The position numbers and the translations under genes are program-made. This document shows, piece after piece, positions 44,649 to 54,077 of a DNA stretch of 64,000 nt. Position 1 is the stretch's first letter. Each line of letters begins with the position of its first letter. The stretch is from Kluyvera sichuanensis (GTDB taxonomy: Bacteria > Pseudomonadota > Gammaproteobacteria > Enterobacterales > Enterobacteriaceae): positions 1 through 64,000 of the forward strand of contig NZ_JABBJF010000019.1 in assembly GCF_014218705.1 (NCBI RefSeq), written 5' to 3'. Under the pieces are notes generated by a model. That model was given only the letters and a program-made list of their open reading frames with translations. It made no database searches and was not told the DNA's origin.

Positions 44649-46106
44649 TCAGGCGGCAAATTCGGCAACGGTCGCTTTTGCACCTTTGCTCAGCAGTGAC
44701 AGATAGGCTGCGGTCACCTGCTCAACGAATTTCGCTTCCTGCGGCAGGTCTTTACCGAAGATAGCTTCAATGCCCAGCAGCGCTTTCACGCGAGCTTCAC
44801 CCTCTTCGCTCTGCTGTACAACGCTCTGGATAACCGGCAGCAGCGGATCGCAAACTTCAATCGCGTTGCCCTGCTCATCCACGCCGCCAACGTAGCGCAT
44901 CCAGCCCGCAACGCCCAGTGCTAGCAGGGTAAAGCTGCTGTTATCTGCCAGATGCCAACGTACAGAATCGAGCATACGCTGAGGCAGTTTCTGGCTACCG
45001 TCCATGGCAATCTGCCAGGTACGGTGGCGCAGCGCCGGGTTGGTGTAACGCTCAATCAGCAGATCGGCATAGCGCGCCAGATCGACGTTTTGCACCTTCA
45101 GGGTTGGTGCCTGCTCTTTAAGCATCAACGCGTGTGCAGCGCGGCGGTAGTAATCATCACCCATGCAATCGTTGATGTGCTGATAGCCTGCCAGATAGCC
45201 CAGGTAGGCCAGGAAGGAGTGGCTGCCGTTCAGCATGCGCAGTTTCATCTCTTCAAACGGGATGACGTCGCTTACCAGTTCAGCGCCCGCTTTTTCCCAT
45301 TCCGGACGGCCAGCGACGAAGTTATCTTCGATAACCCACTGACGGAACGGTTCACAGGCAACGCCTGCTGGATCGCGCACGCCGGTCAGCTGTTCGATTT
45401 TATCCAGCGTTTCTGGCGTCACGGCAGGAACGATACGGTCAACCATGGTGGATGGGAACGTCACGTGAGATTCGATCCAGTCAGCCAGACCTGCATCAAC
45501 CGCACGTGCATACGCACATACTACATTACGCATCACATGACCGTTTTCCGGCATGTTGTCGCAGGACATCACGCTGAATGGCGGCAGGCCTGCGGCTTTA
45601 CGGCGAGCCAGCGCTTCGACGATAACGCCCGACGCAGATTTTGGCTGATGTGGGTTCTGCAGGTCAGCCACGATAAATGGGTGATCGAGCATCAGTTGGC
45701 CGGTTGCCGGAGAGTGGCAGTAGCCCTTCTCGGTGATGGTCAGAGAAACGATAGCGACCTGCGGTTCGCACATTTTCGCCAGAACGGTTTCCAGACCATC
45801 AACCTGCGCGTGCAGCGCTTCTTTGACGACGCCCACCACGCGGGCAGTCCATGCATCCGCGGACATTTCTGCCACGGTGTATAAATTGTCCTGATTGTTC
45901 AGGTCGGCAATCTGCTGCTCACCGCCGATCAGGTTAACTTCGGTATAACCCCAATCGCTGCCGTGTTCTGCGGCGAGAATATCGGCATAGACAGCCTGAT
46001 GGGCGCGGTGAAACGCACCAAAACCGAGGTGTACAATGCGCGGCACCAGTTTGCTGCGATCGTAGGTTGGGAGAGTTGCCTTAGCGGTTAATAGCTTATT
46101 CTGCAT
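44649..46106 (-). CDS. ydfI: Mannitol-dehydrogenase-family oxidoreductase YdfI (D-mannonate/fructuronate)
   Basis: A 485-residue long-chain dehydrogenase that matches E. coli YdfI very closely. The family interconverts D-mannonate and D-fructuronate with NAD(H). Visible motifs are [26 protein letters not shown] and the catalytic [16 protein letters not shown]. It lies downstream of the TRAP operon with its own upstream CCATAC box (46138), so it is probably in the RspR regulon. Confidence 0.92.
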   Translation of the reverse strand: MQNKLLTAKATLPTYDRSKLVPRIVHLGFGAFHRAHQAVYADILAAEHGSDWGYTEVNLIGGEQQIADLNNQDNLYTVAEMSADAWTARVVGVVKEALHAQVDGLETVLAKMCEPQVAIVSLTITEKGYCHSPATGQLMLDHPFIVADLQNPHQPKSASGVIVEALARRKAAGLPPFSVMSCDNMPENGHVMRNVVCAYARAVDAGLADWIESHVTFPSTMVDRIVPAVTPETLDKIEQLTGVRDPAGVACEPFRQWVIEDNFVAGRPEWEKAGAELVSDVIPFEEMKLRMLNGSHSFLAYLGYLAGYQHINDCMGDDYYRRAAHALMLKEQAPTLKVQNVDLARYADLLIERYTNPALRHRTWQIAMDGSQKLPQRMLDSVRWHLADNSSFTLLALGVAGWMRYVGGVDEQGNAIEVCDPLLPVIQSVVQQSEEGEARVKALLGIEAIFGKDLPQEAKFVEQVTAAYLSLLSKGAKATVAEFAA

Positions 46107-46137
46107 CTTTTTGACTCACTGTAGAGAATGTTGATTG

Positions 46138-46149
46138 CCATACTAGTTT
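46138..46149. promoter_or_regulatory. Third copy of the rsp-locus box upstream of ydfI
   Basis: CCATACTAGTTT lies 32 bp before the ydfI start. It differs from CCATACAAGTAT at 49253 and 53079 by two bases and has the same orientation relative to the gene. Candidate RspR operator. Confidence 0.5.
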
Positions 46150-46277
46150 AACGAGACCATCACGCGAGATTTTGATTTGCGTTAATATATTGGCGATTGG
46201 TATGACATGATTTTTAAGCTGTGTGACAACATCGATGCTTGAACAGGTTGATCAGTCCAACGTCGTCACACGGCGCC

Positions 46278-47555
46278 TTACATCAGGACTGTCGGTAAAA
46301 AAAGTGTGATGCTGGGGAAGATAACCAGCATAAAAATGAACAGGAGGAAGGCGATCAGATAAGGAATCGAGGCCTTCACAAACGCAATCGAACTGCAGTT
46401 CAGGATACCGCAGACGGTATACATACAGATTCCGACCGGCGGCGTGTTTGCGCCCAGCAGCGTCAGTACCACAAAAATTAAACCAAAGTGAATGGGGTCA
46501 AAACCTGCTTCAAGGGCGATCGGCAACAGAATTGGCGTGAGCAGCAAAATGATCACGCTACCATCAAACAACATCCCTGCAACGGCAATCAGCGCCAATA
46601 ATAAGAACAGGATGCCGTACCTATTCTCTGTCAACTGCAGGATAGTTTCAGCGAGTTGCTGAGGGATCTGATCCAGGATGGTGATATGTCCCAGGATAGC
46701 CGCAGACATAATAAGCAACATGACAACGCCAATATCGCTGATAGTTTGCTTCAGAACATCCCAAAGCACGGCATTGTCCAGCGCTTTATAGACATAGCGA
46801 CCGATAATAAACGAATAAAGCACGATAAATGCGCCAGCTTCTGTGGTGGTAAAAATGCCAAGACGGATCACGACAATCAATACCACCGGGAACATTAACG
46901 CCCAAAAACTCTCTTTGAAACTACACCATACTTCATGCCGATTAGGGAGTCTTTCCACTTCGGGCTTGATATTCATCTTTCTGGCTAAAAGATAATTGGT
47001 ACCCATCAGAATAGCCGTCAACAGTAACCCCGGAAATATCCCAGCCATGAACAGTTTTCCGATAGAGACGTTGCCAACAAAACCATACAGGATCAGTAAA
47101 ATGCTCGGCGGTATTGTTGCCGTAATCAGCGAGCTAAAAGCAATAACCACGGCGCTAAACGCTTTTGGATAACCCCGGGCAATCATCGGTAACCCCAGCA
47201 CTCGCGCCTGCATCGCGGCATCGGCGGTCGCTGAACCGGAAACACCGCCCAGCAGGCAAGCTAATAGGACGTTAATTTGCGCAAGGCCCCCCACCATCCA
47301 CCCTGAGCTTATTCGGGCAAAATCTAACAGGCGTGTTGTAACTCCAGACTTATTGAGCAGGTTACCCACCAGCAAAAAAAGCGGCGTCGCCAGAATAGGA
47401 AAAGATTGCGTCGGTGCAGAAAATTTCTGAAAGGCGATGCCAATCGGGAGGAAATCGGCGGTGAAGAAAAAGCTTAAGCTGGAAATAGCAATGACCATCC
47501 CCACCGGCATACCAATAACTAACAGTATGACGAACAGAATAACTGTTAAGAGCAT
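46278..47555 (-). CDS. TRAP transporter large permease (DctM-type)
   Basis: A 425-residue inner-membrane protein with about twelve hydrophobic segments, beginning MLLTVILFVILLVIGMPVGM. It is the DctM subunit, which forms the translocation path of a sodium-driven TRAP transporter. Conserved stretches are GGVSGSATADAAMQARVLG and LLGANTPPVGICMY. Its ATG follows AGGAGG and overlaps the end of dctQ by 10 bp. It is absent from this position in E. coli K-12. Confidence 0.88.
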   Translation of the reverse strand: MLLTVILFVILLVIGMPVGMVIAISSLSFFFTADFLPIGIAFQKFSAPTQSFPILATPLFLLVGNLLNKSGVTTRLLDFARISSGWMVGGLAQINVLLACLLGGVSGSATADAAMQARVLGLPMIARGYPKAFSAVVIAFSSLITATIPPSILLILYGFVGNVSIGKLFMAGIFPGLLLTAILMGTNYLLARKMNIKPEVERLPNRHEVWCSFKESFWALMFPVVLIVVIRLGIFTTTEAGAFIVLYSFIIGRYVYKALDNAVLWDVLKQTISDIGVVMLLIMSAAILGHITILDQIPQQLAETILQLTENRYGILFLLLALIAVAGMLFDGSVIILLLTPILLPIALEAGFDPIHFGLIFVVLTLLGANTPPVGICMYTVCGILNCSSIAFVKASIPYLIAFLLFIFMLVIFPSITLFLPTVLM

Positions 47556-48031
47556 ATTTCCTCCTGATCATCATGCTGTTGAAATTCAATGCAACAACCA
47601 TTTAACAAAAAAGTTAAAGAAGAAAAAACCATTAATAAACATCCCGTGGGAACGGCACTATTCAGCCAGGCAAGGGATAATTCTGTTACCGGGAGCATTT
47701 GGTTGTGCGTAGCCCAGGTAAAATTAAAACCATACCAGACCCCACAGAGTAAGAAACTCAGTATCAGAATCTCATTAAACCAAATACACGCCCTCTGCAT
47801 TTTAGGGGGGAATAAATTGGTTAACGCATCAATACCAATATGCCGACGCAACTGAAATGCATAATCTATTGCCAACATGCTTATCCATGCAAAAATGACC
47901 ATCGCAATTTCCAATGACCAAATAACGGGGTGGCCAATCGCGCGCCCTAACCCTCCGATCAGAATAATGATAACAATAGCGACAAGGCCTATTCTTGCAC
48001 AGGCTAATTCAAAATCTCTTAGCATCTTCAT
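47546..48031 (-). CDS. TRAP transporter small permease (DctQ-type)
   Basis: A 161-residue membrane protein with four hydrophobic helices, of DctQ size and layout (WSLEIAMVIFAWISMLAIDYAFQLRRHIGID is the typical middle part). It is the small membrane subunit of the TRAP transporter. Start is ATG 48031 or two codons later; the frame opens at 48064. Overlaps dctM by 10 bp. Confidence 0.82.
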   Translation of the reverse strand: MKMLRDFELACARIGLVAIVIIILIGGLGRAIGHPVIWSLEIAMVIFAWISMLAIDYAFQLRRHIGIDALTNLFPPKMQRACIWFNEILILSFLLCGVWYGFNFTWATHNQMLPVTELSLAWLNSAVPTGCLLMVFSSLTFLLNGCCIEFQQHDDQEEICS

Positions 48032-48083
48032 CGACAGAAAAACCTCTACAAAAAAGCAGGGCAACTGCCCCGCCTGTTCGTGG

Positions 48084-49067
48084 TTAGTTGATTACGCTTT
48101 CAACCTGTTTTTTCGCTTCGCTTAAACCCAGTTTTTCCGGTACGTACTGGCAACTATCAATAAAAGGTTTTACATCCACCGTGGCGATGGTCATACCTTT
48201 ATCTGCCATGTCTTTCAACATGGTCTCTCCGGCCGCAATAGTATTCTCGGAAGCCAGGTCACCATGTTTTGCAGCCTCTTCTTTCAGAATGGCCTGGTTT
48301 TCCGGGCTCAGCGTTGATAACCATTTTTGTGACACCACAATGCCGGTCATCAGATGAATATGGTTCGTTTTAGTGATATTTTTCGTTATTTCATAAAGCT
48401 TAGATCCATATACTGCCGTTGGTTGCGCTTCCGCCGCATCGACAACGCCAGTCTGAATAGAGGAATAAATCTCTGACCATGAAAGCGGCGTTGGCGATCC
48501 CCCCATACATTTAATCGTTTCTATGGTGACTGGAGCTTCTAACGCCCGTACGCGTATGCCGTTCAGATCGGCAGGCGTCACAACAGGTTTCTGCGTTACC
48601 AGCATACGCGCCCCCTGATACCAGTTGAACGAGAGCGCCGTCAGCCCGGACTCGCTGGCCATTTTATTATTCCACTGCGCAAAAACAGGACTATTAATAA
48701 ATGTCTTTAGCGTGGCATAGTCTTTAAAAACAAACGGTGCAGGTATAATCGCCATTTCAGGAACAAATTGGGCGAGTCTGGCGCCATCCACGACTACCCC
48801 AACATTGCTACCCGCCTGCGCATGCTGTAGCAATTCATTATCTGCACCGAGTTGACCGCTGGAAAATAATTTTATTTTAATGTCACCTTTGCTGCGCTCT
48901 TCTACTGATTTTTTAAAATCCTTTAGACCTTTATATATAGGGTCGTCAGGGGATAATGAAGTACTGACATTCAGTGACTCAGCTCCCCAGCACGCGCTAG
49001 CGCTTAAAAGGGGAATCGCACAGCATAATTTCGCCAACCTGGATGAAGAAATAGTCCATTTTCTCAT
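48084..49067 (-). CDS. TRAP transporter solute-binding protein (DctP-type)
   Basis: A 327-residue periplasmic protein with a signal peptide ending near SACWGA. The DctP fold is shown by KIKLFSSGQLGADNELLQHA and the ligand arginine segment LNGIRVRALEAPVTIETIK. Its arginine and asparagine residues in that region bind a carboxylate, so the ligand is probably a hexonate or hexuronate, given the neighbours. It starts at ATG 49067; the frame opens three codons earlier at a GTG. First gene of the dctPQM operon. Confidence 0.88.
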   Translation of the reverse strand: MRKWTISSSRLAKLCCAIPLLSASACWGAESLNVSTSLSPDDPIYKGLKDFKKSVEERSKGDIKIKLFSSGQLGADNELLQHAQAGSNVGVVVDGARLAQFVPEMAIIPAPFVFKDYATLKTFINSPVFAQWNNKMASESGLTALSFNWYQGARMLVTQKPVVTPADLNGIRVRALEAPVTIETIKCMGGSPTPLSWSEIYSSIQTGVVDAAEAQPTAVYGSKLYEITKNITKTNHIHLMTGIVVSQKWLSTLSPENQAILKEEAAKHGDLASENTIAAGETMLKDMADKGMTIATVDVKPFIDSCQYVPEKLGLSEAKKQVESVIN

Positions 49068-49252
49068 GTCACTCACCTGGAGGTTATTAATAATATGAAT
49101 ATATTTTTCTGATGTATGTCTGTAGCAAACTTATTCACTGCTAATCGCTCATTTCAGTGAAAATAAAAAACGATCAGTTAAAAAAACATTTAACGTGATG
49201 TTATTTTCTTTCTTAATTGCTAACGATTACCCGATGAACTTACCGCCATAAT

Positions 49253-49269
49253 AACTACCATACAAGTAT
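49253..49269. promoter_or_regulatory. rsp-locus box upstream of the TRAP operon
   Basis: AACTACCATACAAGTAT is identical over 17 bases to the sequence at 53079-53095 upstream of rspA. Its core ATAC-AA-GTAT is a short inverted repeat. GATCACAAAAA follows at 49292, at nearly the same distance (39 versus 40 bp) as near rspA. Candidate RspR operator with a nearby CRP-like half-site. Confidence 0.65.
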
Positions 49270-49296
49270 CTATAATGTATTTATCTAGCAGGATCA

Positions 49297-49328
49297 CAAA
49301 AAAAGTCGCCTGATTTTCAGACGACTTT
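49297..49328 (-). terminator. Intrinsic terminator after ydfJ
   Basis: On the minus strand AAAGTCGTCTGA pairs with TCAGGCGACTTT (49328-49302), one mismatch, followed by a T-run. It closes the rspA-rspB-ydfJ transcript before the TRAP operon, which therefore needs its own promoter. Confidence 0.8.
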
Positions 49329-49346
49329 GCTTTGCTATAACCGCTA

Positions 49347-50723
49347 TCAAGCAAACTGCTGGTTAGCGTTCTTTTCTTTCGCCACCGAAAGATCGGCAGC
49401 ATCTTCAGCAAGGCTGAGGTCACGGTCACAAACTTCTGGCATCAACAACGCTGCAATAAGACCAATCACCGAATAACAAATCAGCATAATCACAATCGGA
49501 TACCACGACCCGGTCATATTGCAGAAGATCCCTGCCAAAACGGGTCCAAAACCAACGGCAACCAGACCACCCGCCTCTTTCGAGATAGCCATACGAGTAA
49601 AGCGGTTACGCGAGCCGAACATCTCAGCCATCGTAATATTTTCCAGTGCAAACAGGCCCAACACTGCAAAGTTATGAATAATAATGATAGACATCATTAT
49701 CACGCTGGCGCTGTAGGTTTTATCGACAATGATGGACACCATTGGATACGCCAGAATAATGGCGGAAATACAGAGCAAAATATAAGGCAGACGGCGACCA
49801 TATTTATCGGATAGCCAACCAAGCAGCGGAATGGTCAGGAAACCGATAACGGAACTGATCATCAGCGCATCCGTTGGGATCCCTTTATCAAACAGCAATG
49901 TCTGTACCAGATATCCCGCCAGGAAGGTCTGGATCAAGCCGGAATTACCCGCCTGACCAAAGCGCAGACCCGTGGCTAACCAGAAGGATTTGCTACGGAA
50001 CATCGCGCCGATGGTATTGTCATTCGCCGGAGATTCACTGACAACAACATCGCCTTCACTCACTTTTTCAAACACTGGGCTCTCTTTCAGGTTCATACGC
50101 AGCCAGATAGCGAAGATCATCACCACAACGCTTGCCAGGAACGGAATACGCCAGCCCCAGGCGACCAGTTCTTCGCGGTCAAGCAGGAAGAACATTACCG
50201 CCCAGATAGCCGTCGCCGTCAGCGTACCGCAGTTGGTCCCCATCGCCACCAGAGAGGAAATCAGGCCACGTTTGCCTTTAGGAGCATATTCAGCCAGCAT
50301 GGTACCCGCACCAGAGATCTCTGCGCCGGCCCCCAATCCCTGAATAATACGTAGCGTTACCAACAGTATTGGCGCAAAAATACCAATCTGTGCATAGGTC
50401 GGTAACACACCAATTAACGTGGTACAGATCCCCATCATGGTGATGGTAATAAAGAGCACCTTTTTACGCCCGACGCTGTCACCCATTTTGCCAAAAATAA
50501 ATGCTCCAACAATACGTGCAATATAGCCGGCACCGTAGGTCCCCATCGCCAGAATTAATGCCATTGCAGCAGACTGTTCAGGGAAAAATATTTCATGGAA
50601 AACGAGCGCTGCACCTAATGAATAGAGCTGAAAATCCATAAACTCTAATGCAGTCCCCAACCAACCGGATACGGCGGCCCTCACTAAATCAGATGTCGTT
50701 CTTTCATGTGTTAATTGCGTCAT
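49347..50723 (-). CDS. ydfJ: MHS-family MFS transporter YdfJ
   Basis: A 458-residue MFS protein of the metabolite:proton symporter family. It matches E. coli YdfJ (MDFQLYSLGAALVFHEIFFPE onwards) and also has the N-terminal part TSDLVRAAVSGWLGTALEF that the E. coli K-12 gene lacks, where the Qin prophage is joined. The ATG at 50723 has GGAG at a good distance; the frame opens at 50732. Third gene of the rspA operon; substrate probably a sugar acid. Confidence 0.9.
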   Translation of the reverse strand: MTQLTHERTTSDLVRAAVSGWLGTALEFMDFQLYSLGAALVFHEIFFPEQSAAMALILAMGTYGAGYIARIVGAFIFGKMGDSVGRKKVLFITITMMGICTTLIGVLPTYAQIGIFAPILLVTLRIIQGLGAGAEISGAGTMLAEYAPKGKRGLISSLVAMGTNCGTLTATAIWAVMFFLLDREELVAWGWRIPFLASVVVMIFAIWLRMNLKESPVFEKVSEGDVVVSESPANDNTIGAMFRSKSFWLATGLRFGQAGNSGLIQTFLAGYLVQTLLFDKGIPTDALMISSVIGFLTIPLLGWLSDKYGRRLPYILLCISAIILAYPMVSIIVDKTYSASVIMMSIIIIHNFAVLGLFALENITMAEMFGSRNRFTRMAISKEAGGLVAVGFGPVLAGIFCNMTGSWYPIVIMLICYSVIGLIAALLMPEVCDRDLSLAEDAADLSVAKEKNANQQFA

Positions 50724-50777
50724 TGCAATCATCTCCGGGTAAGATGCGTACGGCTTAATCGCATGATCTCGTTATTA

Positions 50778-51794
50778 TTAGTTAAACGTGAGTAAGACCT
50801 TGCAGCAGGATTTCTGATCCTTTTCAAATAATTCGATTGCATCAACGACATGGTGATAGTCAAAGTAATGCGTAATCAGTTTGTCAGGATCAATTAACCC
50901 TTTTTCTAACCACTCCAGAACCACCGGGAATTTATTCGCATTAAGTCGCGAAGAATAAATGGAGAGTTCCTTACCGGTGATACCTTGTTGAGTAATGGTC
51001 GACGGATCGCTAGAGAAGCCCATCAGAACAATACGGGCTGCAGGCGAAGCCAGGGTGATGGCTTCTTGCAAAATCGTCGGATGACATGCGGCATCGACAA
51101 TCAGCGTCGGTTTAATCCCCTTCTCATCGAGCCATTCCGCTAGCGGTTTCTCACCGTTGTTAATGACCCAATCGGCACCACAGCGCTCTGCCATGGCCAG
51201 TCGTTCGTTAATTCGGTCAGCCACGATGACCTGCTTAACACGATAAACGCCTTTCAACGCCTGCAGGGTGGTTAAACCCATCGGGCCCGCGCCATAAATC
51301 AACGCTACGTCAGCTTCCGTTGGATTCACCTGGCCGGTGACGTTTGCCGCAATTGTAAAGGGTTCAACCATCACGGCGTGGTGATCGGCAATATTATCCG
51401 CAACGCTCCAGGCATTTTTCGCCGGGACGACGGCATATTCACTGAAACCGCCATCGCGATGGACGCCGAGTACCACCAGAGAAGTGCAGACGTTAGGTTT
51501 ACCTACAGAACAGGGGTAGCAATGACCGCAACTGATCACCGGATCAACACAAACCCGCTCCCCCATCTGCTTATCGGTGACACCTTCGCCAACGGCATCA
51601 ATCACGCCAAAAAACTCATGACCGATAACGCGTGGATAGCGCGCAAAAGGGTTATGGCCGCGATAAATATGGCTATCAGAGCCGCAGATACCGGCTATTT
51701 TCACTTTAACGCGGACTTCACCCACTCCAGGTTCTGGCAATGGACGTTCTTCAATAACCAGTTCTTCAGGCTGTTTAATCACAATACTTTTCAT
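50778..51794 (-). CDS. rspB: Zinc-dependent alcohol dehydrogenase RspB
   Basis: A 338-residue zinc MDR dehydrogenase matching E. coli RspB. It has catalytic-zinc residues (GICGSDSHIY, GHEFFGV) and a structural-zinc cysteine cluster (SCGHCYPCSVGKPNVC). Homologues oxidise L-gulonate to D-fructuronate. It follows rspA by 13 bp in one operon. The start at 51794 (MKSIVIKQ) has AGGAA before it; the frame opens at 51830. Confidence 0.92.
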   Translation of the reverse strand: MKSIVIKQPEELVIEERPLPEPGVGEVRVKVKIAGICGSDSHIYRGHNPFARYPRVIGHEFFGVIDAVGEGVTDKQMGERVCVDPVISCGHCYPCSVGKPNVCTSLVVLGVHRDGGFSEYAVVPAKNAWSVADNIADHHAVMVEPFTIAANVTGQVNPTEADVALIYGAGPMGLTTLQALKGVYRVKQVIVADRINERLAMAERCGADWVINNGEKPLAEWLDEKGIKPTLIVDAACHPTILQEAITLASPAARIVLMGFSSDPSTITQQGITGKELSIYSSRLNANKFPVVLEWLEKGLIDPDKLITHYFDYHHVVDAIELFEKDQKSCCKVLLTFN

Positions 51795-51807
51795 TTCGCG
51801 TTCCTTA

Positions 51808-53028
51808 TCACCAGTTCCACAACGTGCCATCTTCCAGACGAGCTACCGGCAGATAGGCAGGGTCGTACGGATATTTCGCCGCCAGTTTTTCGTCAAACTC
51901 GATGCCTAAGCCCGGTTTGTCGCCTGGATGCATATAGCCATTATCGAAGGTCCAGTTATGTGGGAAGACTTCCAGCATCTGCTCGGAGTAACCCATGTAT
52001 TCCTGAACGCCGAAGTTTGGTACCCACAGGTCAAAGTGCAGCGCGGCGGCCATGCAGACCGGAGAGAGGTCTGACGGGCCGTGAGAGCCGGTACGCACCT
52101 GATAAAGAGAGGCAAAGTCAGCAATTCGGCGCATGCCGGTAATGCCGCCCGCGTGGGTAATGGTGGTACGGATATAGTCGATCAGCTGCTCTTCAATCAG
52201 CTGTTTACAATCCCAGATGCTATTGAACACTTCGCCAACCGCAATCGGGGTAACGGTATGCTGGCGAATCAGGCGGAAGCACTCCTGGTTCTCCGCAGGG
52301 GTTGGATCTTCCATCCAGAACAGGCGGTACTGTTCAATGCTCTTACCAAAGCGGGCCGCTTCAATTGGGGTCAGGCGGTGATGCATATCGTGCAGCAGAT
52401 GTTCGTCAAAGCCGAACTGATTACGTACCGCATCAAACAGTTTTGGGGTGAAATCGAGGTATTTCTCGGTGGACCACAGTTGTTCATCTGGCCACTGCCC
52501 TTTGGTGGCCGGTTCGTAGGCCAGCCCTTTGCCTTTAGACATACCGTAGGTCGTTTTCATGCCCGGCACGCCGCACTGAACGCGAATGGCCTTAAAGCCC
52601 ATCTCTTTATGACGCGCGTAATCTTCCAGCACTTCATCAATGGTATGGCCGGTGGTGTGGCAGTACACCATCACGCCCTCACGGGACGCGCCGCCCAGCA
52701 ACTGGTACAGCGGCATATTGGCGGCTTTAGCTTTAATATCCCACAGCGCCATATCAACCGCAGAGATGGCGGACATCGTCACCGGGCCGCGACGCCAGTA
52801 AGCGCCTTTATAGAAGAACTGCCAGATATCTTCGATGCGGTGCGCATCGCGCCCCACCAGTTGCGGGCACAAATGATCCTTCAGGTAAGAAGCAACGGAG
52901 AGCTCGCGACCATTTAACGTTGCGTCACCATAGCCGACTAAGCCGCTATCGGTGGTAATTTTCAGCGTGACAAAGTTACGTCCAGGACAGGTTACAAAAA
53001 CCTCAGCGCCCACAATTTTCATCTTCAA
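51808..53028 (-). CDS. rspA: D-mannonate dehydratase-family protein RspA
   Basis: A 406-residue enolase-superfamily protein matching E. coli RspA (starvation-sensing). The family (ManD) dehydrates D-mannonate or D-gluconate to 2-keto-3-deoxygluconate with Mg2+. Visible are the [17 protein letters not shown] loop, the metal-ligand segments [16 protein letters not shown] and FWMEDPTP, and GEVFNSIWD. First gene of the rspA-rspB-ydfJ operon; a 17-bp operator candidate lies 50 bp upstream. Confidence 0.92.
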   Translation of the reverse strand: MKMKIVGAEVFVTCPGRNFVTLKITTDSGLVGYGDATLNGRELSVASYLKDHLCPQLVGRDAHRIEDIWQFFYKGAYWRRGPVTMSAISAVDMALWDIKAKAANMPLYQLLGGASREGVMVYCHTTGHTIDEVLEDYARHKEMGFKAIRVQCGVPGMKTTYGMSKGKGLAYEPATKGQWPDEQLWSTEKYLDFTPKLFDAVRNQFGFDEHLLHDMHHRLTPIEAARFGKSIEQYRLFWMEDPTPAENQECFRLIRQHTVTPIAVGEVFNSIWDCKQLIEEQLIDYIRTTITHAGGITGMRRIADFASLYQVRTGSHGPSDLSPVCMAAALHFDLWVPNFGVQEYMGYSEQMLEVFPHNWTFDNGYMHPGDKPGLGIEFDEKLAAKYPYDPAYLPVARLEDGTLWNW

Positions 53029-53078
53029 TCCTTAGCTTTACATCTCATCGGTTAGTGAGGCGAAATTACGCCTGACCA

Positions 53079-53095
53079 AACTACCATACAAGTAT
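53079..53095. promoter_or_regulatory. rsp-locus box upstream of rspA
   Basis: AACTACCATACAAGTAT, identical to 49253-49269. On the minus strand it contains TATACT, a good -10 box, so a bound repressor would block RNA polymerase. GATCACAAAAA at 53119 (TGTGATC on the minus strand) resembles a CRP half-site. Confidence 0.65.
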
Positions 53096-53175
53096 AAAGA
53101 TCAAAATTTACCGGATAAGATCACAAAAATGAGGGGACAAGCTCAGTTCAAAAGACGAGAAATACGAAGAAAAAA

Positions 53176-53191
53176 GAAGGGGTATGGCCCT
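53176..53191 (-). terminator. ynfA: Terminator of ynfA
   Basis: TGGCCC-TTTC-GGGCCA forms a hairpin; on the minus strand a pyrimidine-rich tract with TTTTTT follows. It lies 14 bp past the ynfA stop codon. Confidence 0.65.
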
Positions 53192-53204
53192 TTCGGGCCA
53201 GACG

Positions 53205-53531
53205 TCAGGCGCGTCCCCAACCGGCGACGATAATCAGCATACCGCAAAGAGCAACGGCTGCACCGAGCCAGTCATACATCGTCAGCTTTTCACCTTCAAC
53301 GACACGTAGCCATAGCAGAGCAGTAAAGATATACACCCCACCATAGGCGGCATAAACGCGGCCGCTGGCAGCGGGATGCAGCGTAAGCAGCCAGACAAAC
53401 AGGGCCAGCGCTAACCCTGCCGGCAACAGCAACAGCGGCGTCGCCCCCCGCTTCAACCATAACCACGGTAAATAGCAGCCGATAATTTCACACAGCGCGG
53501 TAGCAAAAAAGAGCAGCGAAGTTTTTAACAT
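53205..53531 (-). CDS. ynfA: UPF0060 membrane protein YnfA
   Basis: A 108-residue protein with four hydrophobic helices, the same length as E. coli YnfA. It belongs to the small-multidrug-resistance-like family; YnfA homologues contribute to drug efflux. Conserved are [18 protein letters not shown] and [18 protein letters not shown]. Stands alone and divergent from ynfB. Confidence 0.92.
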   Translation of the reverse strand: MLKTSLLFFATALCEIIGCYLPWLWLKRGATPLLLLPAGLALALFVWLLTLHPAASGRVYAAYGGVYIFTALLWLRVVEGEKLTMYDWLGAAVALCGMLIIVAGWGRA

Positions 53532-53681
53532 CGTTTATCTTCATCAAAATACGAATTTCCCTATGATACGCAAAAATCAACCGGATTCGACCACGGGATT
53601 TTCGCGGGTATGCCCGTCGCCAGAGTTGTAGTAGACTGCTTTCAGGAGTCATCGTATTCACCACGTTAAAGGAACTCACCG

Positions 53682-54020
53682 ATGAAAATTACACTTAGCA
53701 AACGCCTTTGCCTGACGGCTATGCTGACGCTGGGTGCCATTGTGTACACCGCCTCCGCTTCTGCTGAAACCAACAAACTGGTTATTGAATCTGGCGATAG
53801 CGCACAGAGTCGCCAGAACGCGGCGATGGATAAAGAACAATGGAACGACACCCGTCAGCTGCGCCAGAAAGTGAACAAACGCGCTGAAAAAGAGTGGGAT
53901 AAAGCAGACGTTGCTTTTGATGCCCGCGACAATTGCCTGAAAAGCACCAACGTGAACGCGTACTGGGAACCCAACACCCTGCGCTGCCTTGACCGCTCAA
54001 CCGGGCGCGTTGTTCGCTAA
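53682..54020 (+). CDS. ynfB: UPF0482 secreted protein YnfB
   Basis: A 112-residue protein with a signal peptide (cleavage near TASASA-ET). It matches E. coli YnfB (113). It is rich in charged residues with two cysteines (DARDNCLKS and LRCLDRS) that could form a disulfide in the periplasm. Function unknown. In E. coli speG comes next; here the next gene is ynfC. Confidence 0.9.
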   Translation: MKITLSKRLCLTAMLTLGAIVYTASASAETNKLVIESGDSAQSRQNAAMDKEQWNDTRQLRQKVNKRAEKEWDKADVAFDARDNCLKSTNVNAYWEPNTLRCLDRSTGRVVR

Positions 54021-54030
54021 TCACAGCAAA

Positions 54031-54054
54031 AAAGGGCGCTTCTCAGCGCCCTTT
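54031..54054. terminator. Bidirectional terminator between ynfB and ynfC
   Basis: AAAGGGCGC pairs with GCGCCCTTT around a TTCTCA loop, with A and T runs on the two sides. It is the only element in the 57-bp gap that holds speG in E. coli. Confidence 0.8.
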
Positions 54055-54077
54055 TCTTTACCACTTATCTATTCACA

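Noticed and set aside
44952..45884. 310-residue frame antisense to ydfI
   Set aside because: It lies wholly within the well-conserved ydfI gene and resembles no known protein.
52081..52917. 278-residue frame antisense to rspA
   Set aside because: It is the shadow of rspA; no ribosome-binding site or motif supports it.
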